The notes: a model not told the origin generated them from the sequence alone. Positions 15,899 through 30,090 are shown, counted from the first letter of the stretch. The stretch is 64,000 nucleotides of DNA from Dermatophagoides farinae (GCF_024713945.1 NC_134678.1:5084001-5148000), one strand, 5' to 3'. A program made the numbers and translations.

Positions 15899-15919
15899 TA
15901 ACCGATCATTGATCGGTTA
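15899..15919. repeat. Perfect 10+1+10 inverted repeat
   Basis: Arms TAACCGATCA and TGATCGGTTA are separated by one base. The arms are not simple-repeat units, which makes this stand out from the trinucleotide palindromes. It could be a dimeric protein binding site or a chance palindrome. Confidence 0.7.
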
Positions 15920-18900
15920 TTATTGGATTCTTTGATTATTTTTTTATTGTTGTTGTTGTCTATTTGTTTGTTTGAAATTTTTAATAAAATTTGAATAAAT
16001 AAATTAACATTTGACCGTATCGATCACATAGAAATATATCAAGGTTTAAATTTAAAAGCTGAGTGTGTGTGTGTGTTTGAGTCAAACTGACAAATGTATG
16101 AAACCAAAAAAAAAAAAAAAATAAAATGACCCGAAGGTACCCGTGACAATGTCCGAATCGAATTGATATATTTTCACCATATTCGTTCATATACATCCCT
16201 TATTGTTTATTCATCTATTATTATTTCTAGTGAAAATTTGTCTTTTGTCTTCATTTCATTTTTCTGTTCCCGTTTTATTCATGTGAGAAAAAAAATCCTA
16301 CCTAAGATCATCGAACTTTGATGATGATCGAAAAAAAAATTCAATTCATTGATCTTTAAATATTGAACAATGAACGAATTTAGAATAATTTATGGCAACA
16401 ACAACAACAACGGACAAAAGAAAAACATTTGTTTTGGAAAACAAAATTTGAATAAAATAATCATTGATTTGGCGCCAGAATTGTTGTTGACAAATCAGTC
16501 TGAAATTTTTCAGTCTTAAAACGATGAGAGCGAATTGTTGAGAATAAAATTTTTCGTTTTGTTTCCCGGTTATATATTCTGTTTGCTCTCTTTTTTTTTT
16601 GCTTCAAGATTATATATGATCATCATAATATTCAATGATGATGATGGTGGCCATGCAAAAAATACAAAAAAAAAGACTGTATGGTCATCATTGTGTTTGT
16701 ATGTTTATTGATTGACTTTGATGTTTTTTTTTCTCAAAATGGTGCAAATTTTTTTCTTTGTTATAATTGGTGATAAAACAAATTATATCACCAGTTTTCT
16801 TTCTCTCTTGTTATAATGTGTATATACACTTAAAATGCAAAACAAAAAAAAGGATCAAAAATTCGTTCGAATATTTAGTTCAAACACGAAACACTAACTT
16901 AGCAATGATGAATCGTTAGAAAGTTTGCACAAGTTCTTCTTTTTCAGGACCATAATGGGAACAATCGGTCTGTATATAAGTGAGAGAGAGAGACAGATGA
17001 AACAACGAAAAATCACACCAACATTTTTCTTTTCCATTTAACGAACGAAAAAACTAAAACAAAAAAAAATAACAACAAAGTTATTTGCGAATACATTCAA
17101 TACATTTATTTACTCATCAGATGAAGAACATCATCATCATCATCATCATCAACAACAACAATAAAGAAATTTAAAAGGAGATGGTAAAGAAAAAAAAAAT
17201 CATTTGAGTTTTCTTTTACCCTGTGTTTGTTGTTGATTGAACTGAATTCATTTAGGTGTGATATTAGGAACTACATTCAAACGAACAAACAACCAACCAA
17301 CAATTACGGGTCAAAATGACCTCCTGTTTGATTTTTATGATCTTCAATCATGTTTTTTTTTGCTTTGCTTTTCTCTTGGCAGCAGAAAAAACAAAACAAA
17401 AAAAAAGCCGGTCAAATAATGTTATGTCAGGTCATATCAGCACAAGTGCAACTTTTTTTTTGTTTTTTTCTTGTTATTATTTGGCTAATAAACTTTGACC
17501 GATTCTTATCCTATGAATGAACAAGACGATGATGATGATGAGCTGAATCTCTTTAGTTTTAAGTATTGTTGAAGATAATTAGTGTACAATACAGTTTTCA
17601 TAATGATAAATCGATTTGTTTATCATTCATTTTTCTTAATTATTATTATTATTATTATTGATTATATATGAATCGATTTGGTAAAATAAAAAAAAAAATT
17701 TATCGATCGATTATGATGATGTTGATCAATATGGACAAACTGACAATGAAATTGATTGGGCGTCCAGGATATTTTTATACGTTGTTGAATTATATGGTAA
17801 AATAATAAAAAAAAACTAATTGAGCAATCGAAACATATATACACACACACAATCATTGATCATTATTGTATAATAATACTAATATTCACCGACGATACAA
17901 TATATGAAAAGAGATAATTTTTTTTTTGGCTGTTTTTTCGTTTATTTTTCGTGATCCAATGCTTCATTGATCCGATTTATGTGAATGAATTGATTCCACA
18001 AAAAAAAAACATGACAAACATGATTTTTTTTTGCTAGAAAATTATGATGAATTTGTTTTTAGTGTTCAAAATATATCTTTTTTTTCTAAAAAAAAAGAAA
18101 AAAATTTAAATTACAATTCTTTTATTATTATTATTATTATTATCATCATAATTACGTATATATATTATATGTCAGACAGATGATTTGTCTCCATGTACAT
18201 ATATATATAATATAAATAAATGGTATATTTGTGATGAGGTGGACAAACAAACAAACAAAAACGAAAAAAAAATCGTTTCGCTTGATTTGTGTCCCATTCA
18301 TTCATTATCCATTATCCATCTAATATATTTTGTTTGTTATGGCAACATACACATTTGGACAGTGGACAAACATAAACATGGATGGATGTTAATAAAAAAA
18401 AGAAGACTCTAATTTCAATTTAATTATTAAAATCTTTTTAAAATCTAATCTCTGTTTTTGGCATCTGTCTTGAGTGTTTGTATTTGTGTGTGTGTATGTT
18501 TGGATTTTTTAAAAAAAAAATGATACCTTCCATTATACCTGTCTAGTTTTATTTTATTTTCATTTTTTGCTTGTTTGGTTTGGTGTTATGATTTATTCAT
18601 TCATTCATTCATAATAATTATGAATGAAATATGATTCAGTTCTAGTATATAGCAAGTATTATGATTATTTGGTTCTACATTTTAAATATTTGATTATGAC
18701 AATTTGTTTGTTTGTTGAAATTATTATCATTTTGTTGTTGTTGTTGTTGTTGTGATTTAATTTGTCTACCGAATAAACAAAAAACAATTGCATCTTGTTA
18801 CAGCAGCAACAATTGAGATGCTATGATACAATGATGAATCGACATTATTTTTTTTTGTACAATAGAATTGTTCATAACATCATCAGCATCATATTACATG

Positions 18901-19535
18901 GATATAGTTTGTACGTTTTGTTTTTCTTCACAAAAAAAATATAATTATCCTTTGGAATTTTCATTTTTTTTTTGTTTTCTTTTCTTTTCGTTGAATTTCA
19001 TCTTTTTTTTCTGTTTTCTATCATGGATGATTATATTGTGGACACAAAAGATAATTGGATCTTGTTTGTCTTGTTGTTGTCATTGGATGGTCTAGTTATA
19101 TGAAGATGATATTTTGATGAAGAACAAAGAATTCATTTTTTTTTCTTGGTAGAGTAAATTGTATATAATGACAGTTTTTTTTGTTGACTATTCATATGAC
19201 GATGATGATTGAGTTTTTTTTTGATGAAAATCTTTTTTATTATTATTATTATTTTGCATTGGATTGCAAGGTTCGGCTTTATTAATTGTATTATAATAAA
19301 TGATGATAACGTAAATGTTCCGAATAGAATGTTGAAAATAATTTTGAAGAACACACACAAAGAGGATGTGAGAGAGAGCATGTTTATTTTTATTTTTTTT
19401 TTTTTTTTTTTGGTGATAATTTGTGTTTGTGATCCAGTAGTTTTTTTTTCTTACATTTCGTGCTAATTGTTTGTATCATCATCATCATCATTATCATTTT
19501 TTTAATTCTTTATTTTTTTTTCTATCATTATACAG

Positions 19536-22500
19536 TCATTTTTTGGACGAACATATAATAATCTTTCTGCATTGGGTGAATGTAAAAACAATGGCGAATG
19601 TGTCATCAATAAAAAAAATCGTACATCATGTAAAAGTTGTCGTCTTAAAAAATGTTTAATGGTTGGCATGTCCAAAAGTGGTATGTATATGTAGAATTTT
19701 TATTCTTTATTCATTTCTCTCTTTTTTTATTTTGATTGACATTCGAAATCGATATTTATCAAGTTTTATTTTTGTGATTTTTTTTTGTTGATTCCTTGTT
19801 TGTCAGAATTTATTTCATTGCATGATTGATGTTTTCACGTTCTTTATTTGTGTGTGTGTGTGTGTTCAGATTGAAATTGACCGATTATCATTTGAAAGAG
19901 AAACAATTATTGATTTTTTTCTCGTTTTCGATTTGAGATAAATTCAATTTTCAATTGATCAAATGATGAGATTTAGCACGTTTTTTTCTCAATAGTCAGT
20001 TTTAATCAAATCTAATATGATACATACACACACACAGCACTCCATAGGAGTTCATCCATTTTTTTCTTCCTTTTTTTCATCTTAGTTCTTGGCTATATAT
20101 AAATATAAGCCGATTAGTTTGATTTCCATAGCCAAATAAAAAAATGACCAAAATATCAATAGAATATAAAGATTCTTGAATCATTCAACGATTCAAAATG
20201 ACAGCTATGAGTGAGCAACAACAAAAAAAAGCAATTCTATAAATTTATTTATATTCATTCACAATAAACATATTCATATATATATGGGCCCACATAAACT
20301 TTTTCTTTTCCATTAGTGATAGTTAAACATCATTTGATCCGGTTGATCCTTGGTTTTACCTTTATAACAGATTTGTTTGTGTTATATGAGTATTTACATG
20401 GAAAAATTTGATATTTTTCCTACCAAACAAACTTCAACTCAATCGAAACTTGATGATAATCATCATCAGCATTGTGTTGATATATATTTTTTTTATAAAT
20501 CTTTGAATAAATCTAGTAAAAAAAAATGTCTGATAAGTGATATATGATGAGTGTTGTCACAAAAAAAAACGATTTTCAATGAAAATGTGAAAGATTTTGA
20601 TCATTTTTTTTTCTTCCAACCATCAATGATTGATAATGTCCAGGATATGATTCAATGAATTTTCTGTTGACTCGATTTGAAAAAACAACCAGGTTTCTCT
20701 CTTATCATCACATATTGTTCATCTATTTTTTTCTTGATTTTGTTTGGCTATCTTTTCAATATTAACAAATGATCTAAATCTGATTCGAATCGATTTTCCA
20801 TCTATTCTATCATCATCATGATCATAATAATCATGTTGATCATTGACGATGATAATGATTATGATGGATACAGGTGAATTGGATGGTGGAGACACACACA
20901 CGATTATAATCATATTCATTCATTCATTTTATTCATCAATATGCTTTTGTTGTTGTTTTTGGTTAAAATATTTATTTTCACAGATGAGCCATGATAGGTT
21001 GGGATACTAATTATCATTGTTTTTGTTAAATGAATGAAAGATTTGATTTTTTTCATATTCATATTCCATATATCTGAAAAAGAAAACAAAACAAAACAAA
21101 AAAAAAAACACAAAAAAAGATCGATTGCAATAAAAAAAATGATGTTTTGTTCGACACAAGCGGATAAATAGAATTATTATTGAAGGTCATAAAGATTGTT
21201 TCGTTTCTAAGAGATGAATGTTTACAAAACAAAATTTTTTTTTTTAGTTTTTTTCCCGTTGTTATTAATGTTGGTTGTTTATATCATCAATTCATTTTTT
21301 TTGTTTTCTTTTTCTTTTTTTTCGTACATTTTCACGTTGTACTGCATATGGTGAAGGTGCGGGAAAAAAATAATGCACGAACTTGCATTAAATCATAATG
21401 ATGATGATGATGACGATGATGTTCTGGATATTATTCATTATTGGCTTCTATATCAACATCTAATAAATAGAGTCATCATCGTCATCATCATCATCTGTGT
21501 GTTTTTTTACAAAACAAAAAAAACAAAACGTATTTTTTTCTTTTAGAATTTCAATAAGACAGCATTTTGATGATGACCAATATATACTTGATATTTGGAG
21601 AAATTATTTTGATTGAAACATATGAATTTTTTTCTCTCTTTCTTTCTCTCTTTTTTTGAATATTGATTCAATAAATGATTATAAAACACATACACATGAT
21701 TGTTTTTTTTTTTTTTTTTTTTTTTGGTTGGTTCGAATCATAAATGCAAAAAAAACAACTATGCGAAAAAAAACGAATGGAAAAAGAGAGAGAGAGAGAG
21801 AGAAAGAAAGAGATATATAAATATTGAAATGTGTTCATCTTGAGAAAAATCATAAATCACCGTTTCGGTAAATGGTAAAAAAATGCATTGAATAAAAAAT
21901 GAATGTATTTTGAATACATATGTATGGTCGATACGACATGGATTGACTTTCTTCTTTTTTTTTGTGTGTGTGTGTATCGATGTCGAATCAATTCTTGATG
22001 ATGATGATTTCAATGTTGAGTAGAAAGAAAGAAAATGAAAATTATGGTTATAACATCATCAGAAGAAATGAAACAATAGAGCAGATGATGATAATATCTA
22101 GTAAATAACATATATATATTTTTTTTCTTTGTTCATTTGAATAAATTTCCTCATTCATAAATCCTCCTTATTTGATGGTTGATATTTATTTTGGCAAAAA
22201 AAAAAAAAAAAAATACTAAAACTATTCAAACACGCGCAACAAATGTTGTTGTTCCTTTTTATCATTCAATGTCCATTTCATATCACATCATCATCATCAT
22301 TTGATTAAGACATTAATATGAATTCATCAAATTCATGTTTTTTTCATTCGCATCCATTTTGAAATGATAATGAATGGACAATGAAAGCAAATATTTTCTT
22401 TTTTTTTCATCATACAAAAACAAGATTTATATGAATGTGAATCTTGTTTTTTTTTTGTTGAAACGAGTATAAAAAAAATACACACTAATTGATTTTTTTT

Positions 22501-23856
22501 TTACACAAATGTCCATACGATTTATTGATTGTTGTAATAAAACAAGGAATTCTTTCGAATATAAAAAAAAAATGAAACGATGCTATCCCTCAACAAGTGG
22601 TATAGATCACGACCTCACTTGTTATTGCCCCGTGTATGTGTGTGTGTTTGTTAATTTTCTTCTTCTTCTTCTTGGTCTTCTTTGCATAACATTGCTAATC
22701 ATCATCATCATCCATACATTACGCTTCGTTATACCGGAATTCCAAATGATCATTTTCAATTACGATAATCATAATAATCCAATTAATATGAACATATATT
22801 GAAAAATCAAATCAGATCTTGATTATTAGCCTCTCATATAAATAGTTAAATAAAATGAACACCACCACCACCACCATCACCAGCAGTGTTCACTGAATTT
22901 ATCCCCTTGCTTAGTATCTTTTTTTTTAAAAAAAAGCTGGATTAGATTTCCATTTTTATGGCCATTTTTTTGTACTAAAATCTATATACGACCAATGTTT
23001 AACTCGCTCGATCGTTTATGTTTTTTTTTATTTCTGGGCCACACACACTCACATATATGAGATCCAATGTGAATGATACGAAACAGAATAGAAAAACAGA
23101 TTAATTATAGCCTGATTGGTTTTGATCGAGTATCGATGGTTAAATAAAATTAAAAAAAAATCGTGTTACTCGAATTTGAAAAAAAAATAATTCCATAATC
23201 ATCGGTTTTTCGGATGCATCACGTTTTGAATTTATAATTCAAACACAACAGCAACAATAACAACATGTTTTGACAAACACACACACACACACACACACTT
23301 CCAGTTTCAGTTTTTTTTTCTTTCCTACAATTTATTATATCATTTTCCAATACTTAACATGAAATGAACAAATTGATTTTTTTTTCTACCGACCGGATTC
23401 ATTTATTTCATCGGGTCATCATCAAAATCTGATTTGAGAGTTATTTTAATGTTTGTTTCAAAAAAAAAAAAAAAAAAATAAATAAAAAAAAATTTTACCT
23501 CTTTGTCGTTGTTGTCATCAGAAGAAAACAAAAATGACGACAAATGATTTTTTTTTTTGTAAACAAAACAAAAATAATGGATCAGAATTGAATGATGTTT
23601 TTTTTATGGCTGAATTGAATCATGACACACAATGGGTGTTGGCAACAAGAGATTGAACAAAGAACGAATAGAAAAAAAATTAATGTTTTTCAAATCAATA
23701 TTTCATTTCAATTGCAATATTGAGCCGCTCTCTTTTTCTTTCATCATCAGTTTTTTTGGCCAAACAAAAAAAAAATTTTTTTTTTTTTGAAAAAGTTTAA
23801 AATAAATGTATGGAAAAATTTTCTCAAAACAATAATCGTAACATAATCGAATCTTC

Positions 23857-23894
<38 letters not shown>

Positions 23895-26800
23895 TACAAC
23901 ACGATGATGATCGTGGTCAATCGGACCGAATTTTGTTGTTGTTGTTGTTGTTGTTGTGCACACTTATCGTATGTAAATCATCGATGTATTTTCATTTTTT
24001 TTTATTTGGCCTCTTTTAGTTTGCCGATCATCATCATAATTTAAGTCGATTATTTGAATCTTTGAACATATAAAAAAAAAGAAAAGAAAAAATCTTGAAT
24101 ATGAAAAAAATATGAAATATCAATTGTATGAAGAATGGTCAATGAGAAGGGGACAAAATACACAACCTCATTTTGGTTTTCACCGAAGATCTAATTTATT
24201 TTCAGGATGCTTGTGTGAATATATAAGTTGATTAAAATAAAAATAAAAAAAAATTAAGAAATCAAATAGAAAAGTTTCCGTATAAATAGGATTTGTACAA
24301 AAAAAAGCCCAGTAGCTTTTTGAAAAAAAAATTCCGGTTACTTTCAACCATCATCAATGGCGGACAGAATATGAAATGTTGATTTAGTTGAATTTTAGCT
24401 CACAAGATACGCCATCTATTGTTGTTTGATTGTAATTAACTTTTCATACTTTTTTTTGACGGAAATTGGCCATTCAATTTAATGAATTATTTGTATGAAT
24501 TTGATTAATTGAATTGATAATTGTTATTGAATTTGTTTTTCCATTTTAATTAACATTACATCACAATTTTATGAATAAATGAATGAATGAATGAACGAAC
24601 GAACGAACAAAACAATTGGTCAGACAGTTGAACAAAAAATTAAAAAGATATATGTCCAAATTTATGCGAGAAAAAAAATGAATCTAATCTCATTATAATA
24701 TTTAAGGTTTGTTATTTTAAAATTACCACAATTGTTACGTTTGATATAATCATCATCAATGTTCAATTTTCATTGATTATGATGACCTTCTATTGATTTT
24801 CATTATTCCTAAACGAATAGGAAAAAAAGCAATCGATTTATTTGCTTTTGTACAATTTGAAGATTGTAAGATTTCAAATCAAATCGGATTCCGCCTAGAA
24901 ACAACACGTAAAAAAAACAAACAAACACTATATGTATGTATAAATGTGAATTCCAATAATGAATAAATAAAATAAGAATTCATTTGGTGATGATGATCAT
25001 TATAATTTGAAAAAAATCTTAATTTCAAATTCAATACACACACACACACACACACGCTCGTATATGTATGTAAAAGTTGAAATAAAGATAATATCAATAA
25101 ATGAAATGTTCACTTTGGATGAAGATGGGCTCTCATTTTTTTGTCTTGTTTCCTCGTCACATTAGCATTCAGTTTGGATCAAATAAAGTGTCAATCATTA
25201 TCATTATCCAACGCACACACACATCTACACAATATTTAGCATCAATTATCCAACCAAATTCTATGATGTAATTAACACACACCTTAAATTTAAAAAAAAT
25301 TGATCATCGATTTAATTTTGGATGAACGAAAAAAAAAAATCAAATGATTCGTTATACTCAGAAAAAAAAATTATTCGGATTATGTCAAACATCATCGATG
25401 AAATCGTTCAACAACAACAACAACAACAACAACAAAAAAAGAAAATAAATTTACGTGAAAATATTCCTCATACACTCAGTGTATTTATACGAAAGATTTA
25501 TTTGCTGTTGAATTTTTATTTCGAATGATCATCATCATTTTGATCTCAATCTCTTGATCTATGTTGTTTGTCATTTTGATTTCAATTTCTTTGAAATTAT
25601 AAATATTTTTTTTTTACCGTTTATATTTTGCTTGAAATATCATCACTTGAACATATTTATAATAGATTGATAGATAAACATCTTCAATTGCGACCACTTT
25701 TTATTGTATGTATGTCATGTTGTTGTTCGAATACCGTTTTTTTTATTATTATCGATTTTTTTTCACTAACTCGTTGCACGCGTTTTTGAATTACATCACT
25801 GTTTATCATTATGAATTTAAAAAAAACTGAAATTGAAATTAGATTTATGTAATACGTCAATAGTAACTGATTAGAGATGATTCAATGAAAGTATTTGACA
25901 ACGTTCATTAAAAATGATGCTAAAGGGTTTTTTTTATGAACGAATCGAATTCATTGGATAAATGCAGCAAACCAATGAAAAAAAAGAAGAACAAAAATGT
26001 CGAATATATAATCTCGTTTATTGCATATTGCAATTTTTGATTCATTTCAATTCATCCAGTTGTATAATAATAATAATAATGATTTCGAGGTTAATACGAA
26101 TACACAATTAAACATACACACACACACACAGGTACATGTAAGATCGATTTCATCCAAATTCAAAATTCACATTCATTCAAAATCTAAACATAACAATTTC
26201 AAGGTTATATTATTATCATTATTATTATTACATACGCACTCATGATCTTCACAAACAAACAAACAAAACAGAAAAAAGGTTGAATGAATTGGTTGTTGTT
26301 GTTGTTGTTAAATCTCTATTTTTATCCATTTTATTAAATCCACATCGAAACAATTCATTCTAATTTTTTTTTTTTTTTTTTGGTTATGGTTTTGTTTTTG
26401 TTGTTGTTGTTATTGTCATCGTTTGAATATACATTAAGATGCAATTTTTTTTTAATTTTCTTGGATCATTTCTTCTACAATTTTTTTTGTTTTTGTTCAC
26501 CTTCGACGATTGAATTGAATTGAATTGGTTTTCAAATGTGATAATAAATTATCTTGAACTTGAAATTTATGCCATAAAAAAAATAGGATCATGTGATGAT
26601 TATAATGTGTGTGTTTATGTATTATCGATGTATTATGATACAGCGTTGGTGGTGTACATTAGTTTTTAATGATTATACCCATAATAATAATTAGGTAATT
26701 TTGCAATTGTGCCAATTTTTTCCTTTATTTTTAAATTTTTTTCCACTTTCGAAACTAAATCACCATCTGGTGAATTTATTTTTCACACTTTTTGTTAATT

Positions 26801-28447
26801 TATATTAATATAATTTTTTATTTTGTTCATTTGTTTCTAGGATCTCGTTATGGTCGCCGTTCTAATTGGTTCAAAATACATTGTCTTATACAGGATCAAC
26901 AGGAAATGTCTAATCGTATGACCGAACAGGGTCTAAGCTTAACTGGCCAGGTCAAGAATGGATCATCCGATGTCGATATGAAAATTGGAGATAGTAAAGA
27001 TTTTCTTGCCAAATATAAAGAAAATGAATTACGGAATACATCAACCGTCGTTAATAATTTCAATGAATTGACGGCAGCAGCAGCAGCTGCCGCTGTTGCA
27101 CAGAATAATAATAATAATAATAATAATAGTTCACATTCACATCGTATCTCACCACGCTTAGCCGCTTCACCATCAACGACTAATTCTGAAGGATCATTAG
27201 GTGGCCATAGGTCTGTTTCATCTCCATTCCATCCGGGATTATTTGATTCGGCCAAAATGGCCAATACATTCACGAATCCATATCTACCGGCAGCGGCTGC
27301 TGCAGCAGCCGCTGCCGCTCAACAGCAGCAACAGCAACAAGCTATTAATAGTCTTCCTTTTAATGCCAATGATTTTCAAAAAGAATTCAATAATTTAGCC
27401 AGTCGTTTTAATCCGGGAACGATACCGTTAGCACCCATATCACCATTATCTCCATTGAATGCAGCCGTTTCTCGTTTATTCTTACAGAACAATAACGCAG
27501 CGAATGCTTTCAGTGTTCTGGGAAAGCGTTTTTCAGAATTACAAAAATTACAAAATGAACAACTTCTGTTAAACCAAGCAGCCAGTCAATTTTTGAATCC
27601 AACAGCAACAGCTCTTCAACAAGCCGTACTTAAACAACAACCTGGACTGAATTCCAGCATCGGAACAGTGGTACCAAGCCAAAAAGACCTTGTAGAAGAA
27701 ATGACCAATGGTTTACGTGAATTCTATGGTGATACACCCGAACAAGATGGCCCCATTGATTTATCCGTTAAAAGGCTAAGTGATTATAGAGAATTATCAT
27801 TAGCCGCTGCAACTTCAGAACTAATGTCTAAATGTCATTCACAAAAAATTCCTGGAGATCATGATTCCGGATTCTCACCCTCAAGCAATGAAGATAATCA
27901 TAATACATCGCCATTGGATCTAACATCATCCACACAGAATAATAATTTAAATATACTTAGCAATAAACGCCCATGTTTAACATCCGTTCGAAGTTCTGGT
28001 GGCCGTTCAGCATCAATGATGTTGATTAAGAATAATTGTAATAATAAAAATATCAATATCAATATCAATAATAATAATAATAATAATAACAATAGTAAAC
28101 ATGAATCAACATTTGGAAGATTATCATTAAAAACTCATGGATTAGAAGATGATGAAGATATTGAAGTCGATGATGATGATGACGATGTTGATGTAGGTGA
28201 TGATGATGGCGGCGATGGTGATGATGAAACATCAGATATTGATGTTCATAATAATGATAATGTCGATGGTAATGATAATGATATTGATGATGATAATGAT
28301 ACTCATCTACTTCGTCAACATTCGATGAAAAAATTATCCACTAAAATGTCTAATGATATGAATTCAAATGCCATTAATAACAATAATAATAGCAACAACA
28401 ATAATAATCAAAATAGTCATCTACATGAAATTCCATGCTCACCTTGA
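19536..28447 (+). CDS. Knirps-family orphan nuclear receptor (NR0A type), 3' two exons, 5' partial
   Basis: This is a sequence-specific nuclear transcription factor, probably a repressor. Exon 19536-19680 encodes the second C4 zinc finger: SFFGR at the start of the finger, then [19 protein letters not shown] and GMSKSG. Exon 26841-28447 continues in frame (phase 1 junction, AGT-G/GA-TCT) with [15 protein letters not shown], the knirps box that defines the knirps/knirps-like/eagle group. Flanks are a CAG acceptor before 19536, a GTATGT donor at 19681 and a CTAG acceptor before 26841. The rest of exon 2 (about 534 residues) has no ligand-binding domain, as is usual for the family. It holds runs of Ala, Asn, Gln and Asp, and two CtBP-type motifs, PIDLS (27752-27766) and PLDLT (27911-27925). 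The C-terminus is Asp/Asn-rich and ends IPCSP. The exon with the first zinc finger is missing from the window. Family assignment is strong; which paralogue it is (kni, knrl or eg) cannot be decided. Confidence 0.92.
23861..23957. repeat. (GT)n and (TTG)n microsatellites
   Basis: A long GT run ends near 23892, and a TTG run follows at about 23935-23957, both within the receptor intron. They generate spurious Val-Cys and Leu frames on one strand and His-Thr and Thr frames on the other. Confidence 0.9.
24572..24609. repeat. Tetranucleotide tract switching from TGAA to CGAA units
   Basis: The tract starts as repeated TGAA and continues without a break as repeated CGAA. This is a compound microsatellite inside the receptor intron, probably a point change that was then copied by slippage. 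Confidence 0.75.
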
Positions 28448-30090
28448 TTGAATTAGTTCATTGATATATTCCATATATTTTGATCATTGATGATCTTTTT
28501 TGTTTTTTTTTTCTCATCTCTATCTCCCATATAAACACACTGGACGATTCTCTATTCAGAATTTTTTTTCCACGCACATTTGTTTGGTTGTGGTGCATGT
28601 ATCTCATATCTCTATCTATCAATCTATCTCTATTTTTTCTTTTTTAATCAATCGACTTACAATCGAGAAAATAATAATTCTAAACTATGATTACGAAATG
28701 TACTTAGACTGCACAAAATACACTCACACACACACACTTAAAATGATCATCATAATCATCATATTGATATATATTGATGAAAAACACTCATTTATTCGAA
28801 ATCATTCCAAAATTGTTGTTCCAAATACCCAGACAGACATTCAAAAAAAAATTATTAATTGTATCCAACAGCATAATTACAACAATACTTGAATATTGAA
28901 TTCCGCACACACACACACACACCCACATACACATCACATTCAATATTTTATTTTTGATCTTTTTGAAATCATTCTTCTCAATGCTGACTTACTTAATTCA
29001 AACATTTTTTTTTTTTTTGGTTCCTGATTTAAATGATGATGATAATGATGATAAATAAACATTTCATATCACTGATCATGCTTTTTCATTCTTCGATCTA
29101 ACTAATATTATATTTTTTTTATGATTAAATTTTCATTTATTATCATTACAATTAGATTTTTTTTCCAATTTTCTTCAGCAACAAATCACTGTGATGAATC
29201 TCTCATTCTCTTTTTTCCCTTCATTCTAACTCTCACTCTCTAATGCTAACTTGATGAATTTATATCATTGTAAAACATTAAAAATATTCTGTTAGAAGTA
29301 AAATAGAAATATTCACTTCATTTTCCTTTATCGATCTAGGAATTTTTCCATTTTCTTACTACTTGAGTTTTTTTTCCAAAAAAAAATGCCCACATTTTTA
29401 CACTCAGTTAACTTGATTTCAACTTGATAATAATCATATACATCATTACTTAACAAAGTAGAAACATAATTAACGCATTATCATTTCGCACACAATTATC
29501 TATTCACATCCAATCCACTCAATCACTCACTCGAATTACAATCATGTTGTGAACAAGAATTTTGTCAATTCATTCTTATTATCCTATTTGATCATTTTAT
29601 TCATAGAAAACAAATAAACACACACACGTCTCCAAACGAATTTTGATTGATTTTTTTTTGTGTTCTTACAGAGTTTCTATTACTTGTTATATTTTCCTTT
29701 CTTTTTTCTCTTTACTTTTTTACCATTATTCATCAACGTTCACGCAAATGTATTATTATCCAGAATGTCGAATTGGATTCTATACAAACTAAATCACATA
29801 ATAATATTATAATAAAAATAAAAATACACACACACACACTGAATATCTATGCATAATATGATCCAAGATTCGACAGAAATACACAACAACAATGATGTAC
29901 CATTGATCGATGAAACATTATTTAAAAAAAATTTTTTTTATTAATATTCATCATCAGATATTTGATTTTATATGTTGTAAAACAAGTATGTGTGTTTTTG
30001 TGCATACATGTTATGATGTGTACGATAAAGAGACAAAAATGTTATCGGGAAATTCTCCCCAATGATCTAAATATGAAAATGAAAAATAAA
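28448..30090 (+). other. 3' untranslated / intergenic region after the receptor stop
   Basis: There is no conserved reading frame. The sequence has CA repeats, poly-T tracts and several AATAAA-like hexamers. The last good hexamer on this strand is at 30085-30090, followed by a T-rich stretch, which would give a 3' UTR of about 1.65 kb. The exact end of the transcript cannot be seen. The region meets the convergent SART3 gene at 30129. Confidence 0.55.
30085..30090 (+). terminator. Candidate poly(A) signal AATAAA for the receptor gene
   Basis: A canonical hexamer followed by a long T run lies 39 bases before the end of the convergent SART3 coding region. It is the hexamer nearest to that gene. 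Earlier hexamers also exist, so use of this one is a guess. Confidence 0.4.

Larger units (their letters stand above)
1..19535. other. Gene-free, repeat-rich upstream or intronic DNA
   Basis: No open reading frame here looks like a protein. The frames present translate microsatellites or poly-A/T tracts into His, Asp, Phe, Lys or Val-Cys runs. The stretch is dense in (ATG/CAT)n, (TTG/CAA)n, (TG/CA)n and homopolymers. It lies directly before an internal exon of a knirps-type receptor whose first zinc finger must be encoded upstream. I looked for a sequence encoding that finger, of the type C-x2-C-G-E-P-A-A-G-F-H, and did not find it. The stretch is therefore probably a long intron or a 5' regulatory region of that gene (inference). 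Confidence 0.6.
19681..26840 (+). other. 7.2 kb intron of the knirps-type receptor gene
   Basis: The intron opens with GTATGT and closes with a poly-T-rich tract and CTAG. It is over one hundred times longer than the introns of the neighbouring SART3 and LRP1 genes. It holds only microsatellites, homopolymers and AT-rich sequence, and no exon-like frame was found. Long introns are common in developmental regulators and may carry enhancers; that is inference. Confidence 0.85.

Noticed and set aside
21720-21740. tRNA B-box-like GGTTCGAATC
   Set aside because: The upstream sequence is a long poly-T with no A box and no cloverleaf pairing.
22509-22802. 97-residue frame with hydrophobic stretch
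   Set aside because: It lies inside the receptor intron. The hydrophobic part comes from CTT and ATC repeats, and there are no matching splice sites.
28500-28892. 130-residue frame after the receptor stop
   Set aside because: It lies in the presumed 3' UTR, is made of AT-rich low-complexity codons with a CA-repeat segment, and resembles no protein family.
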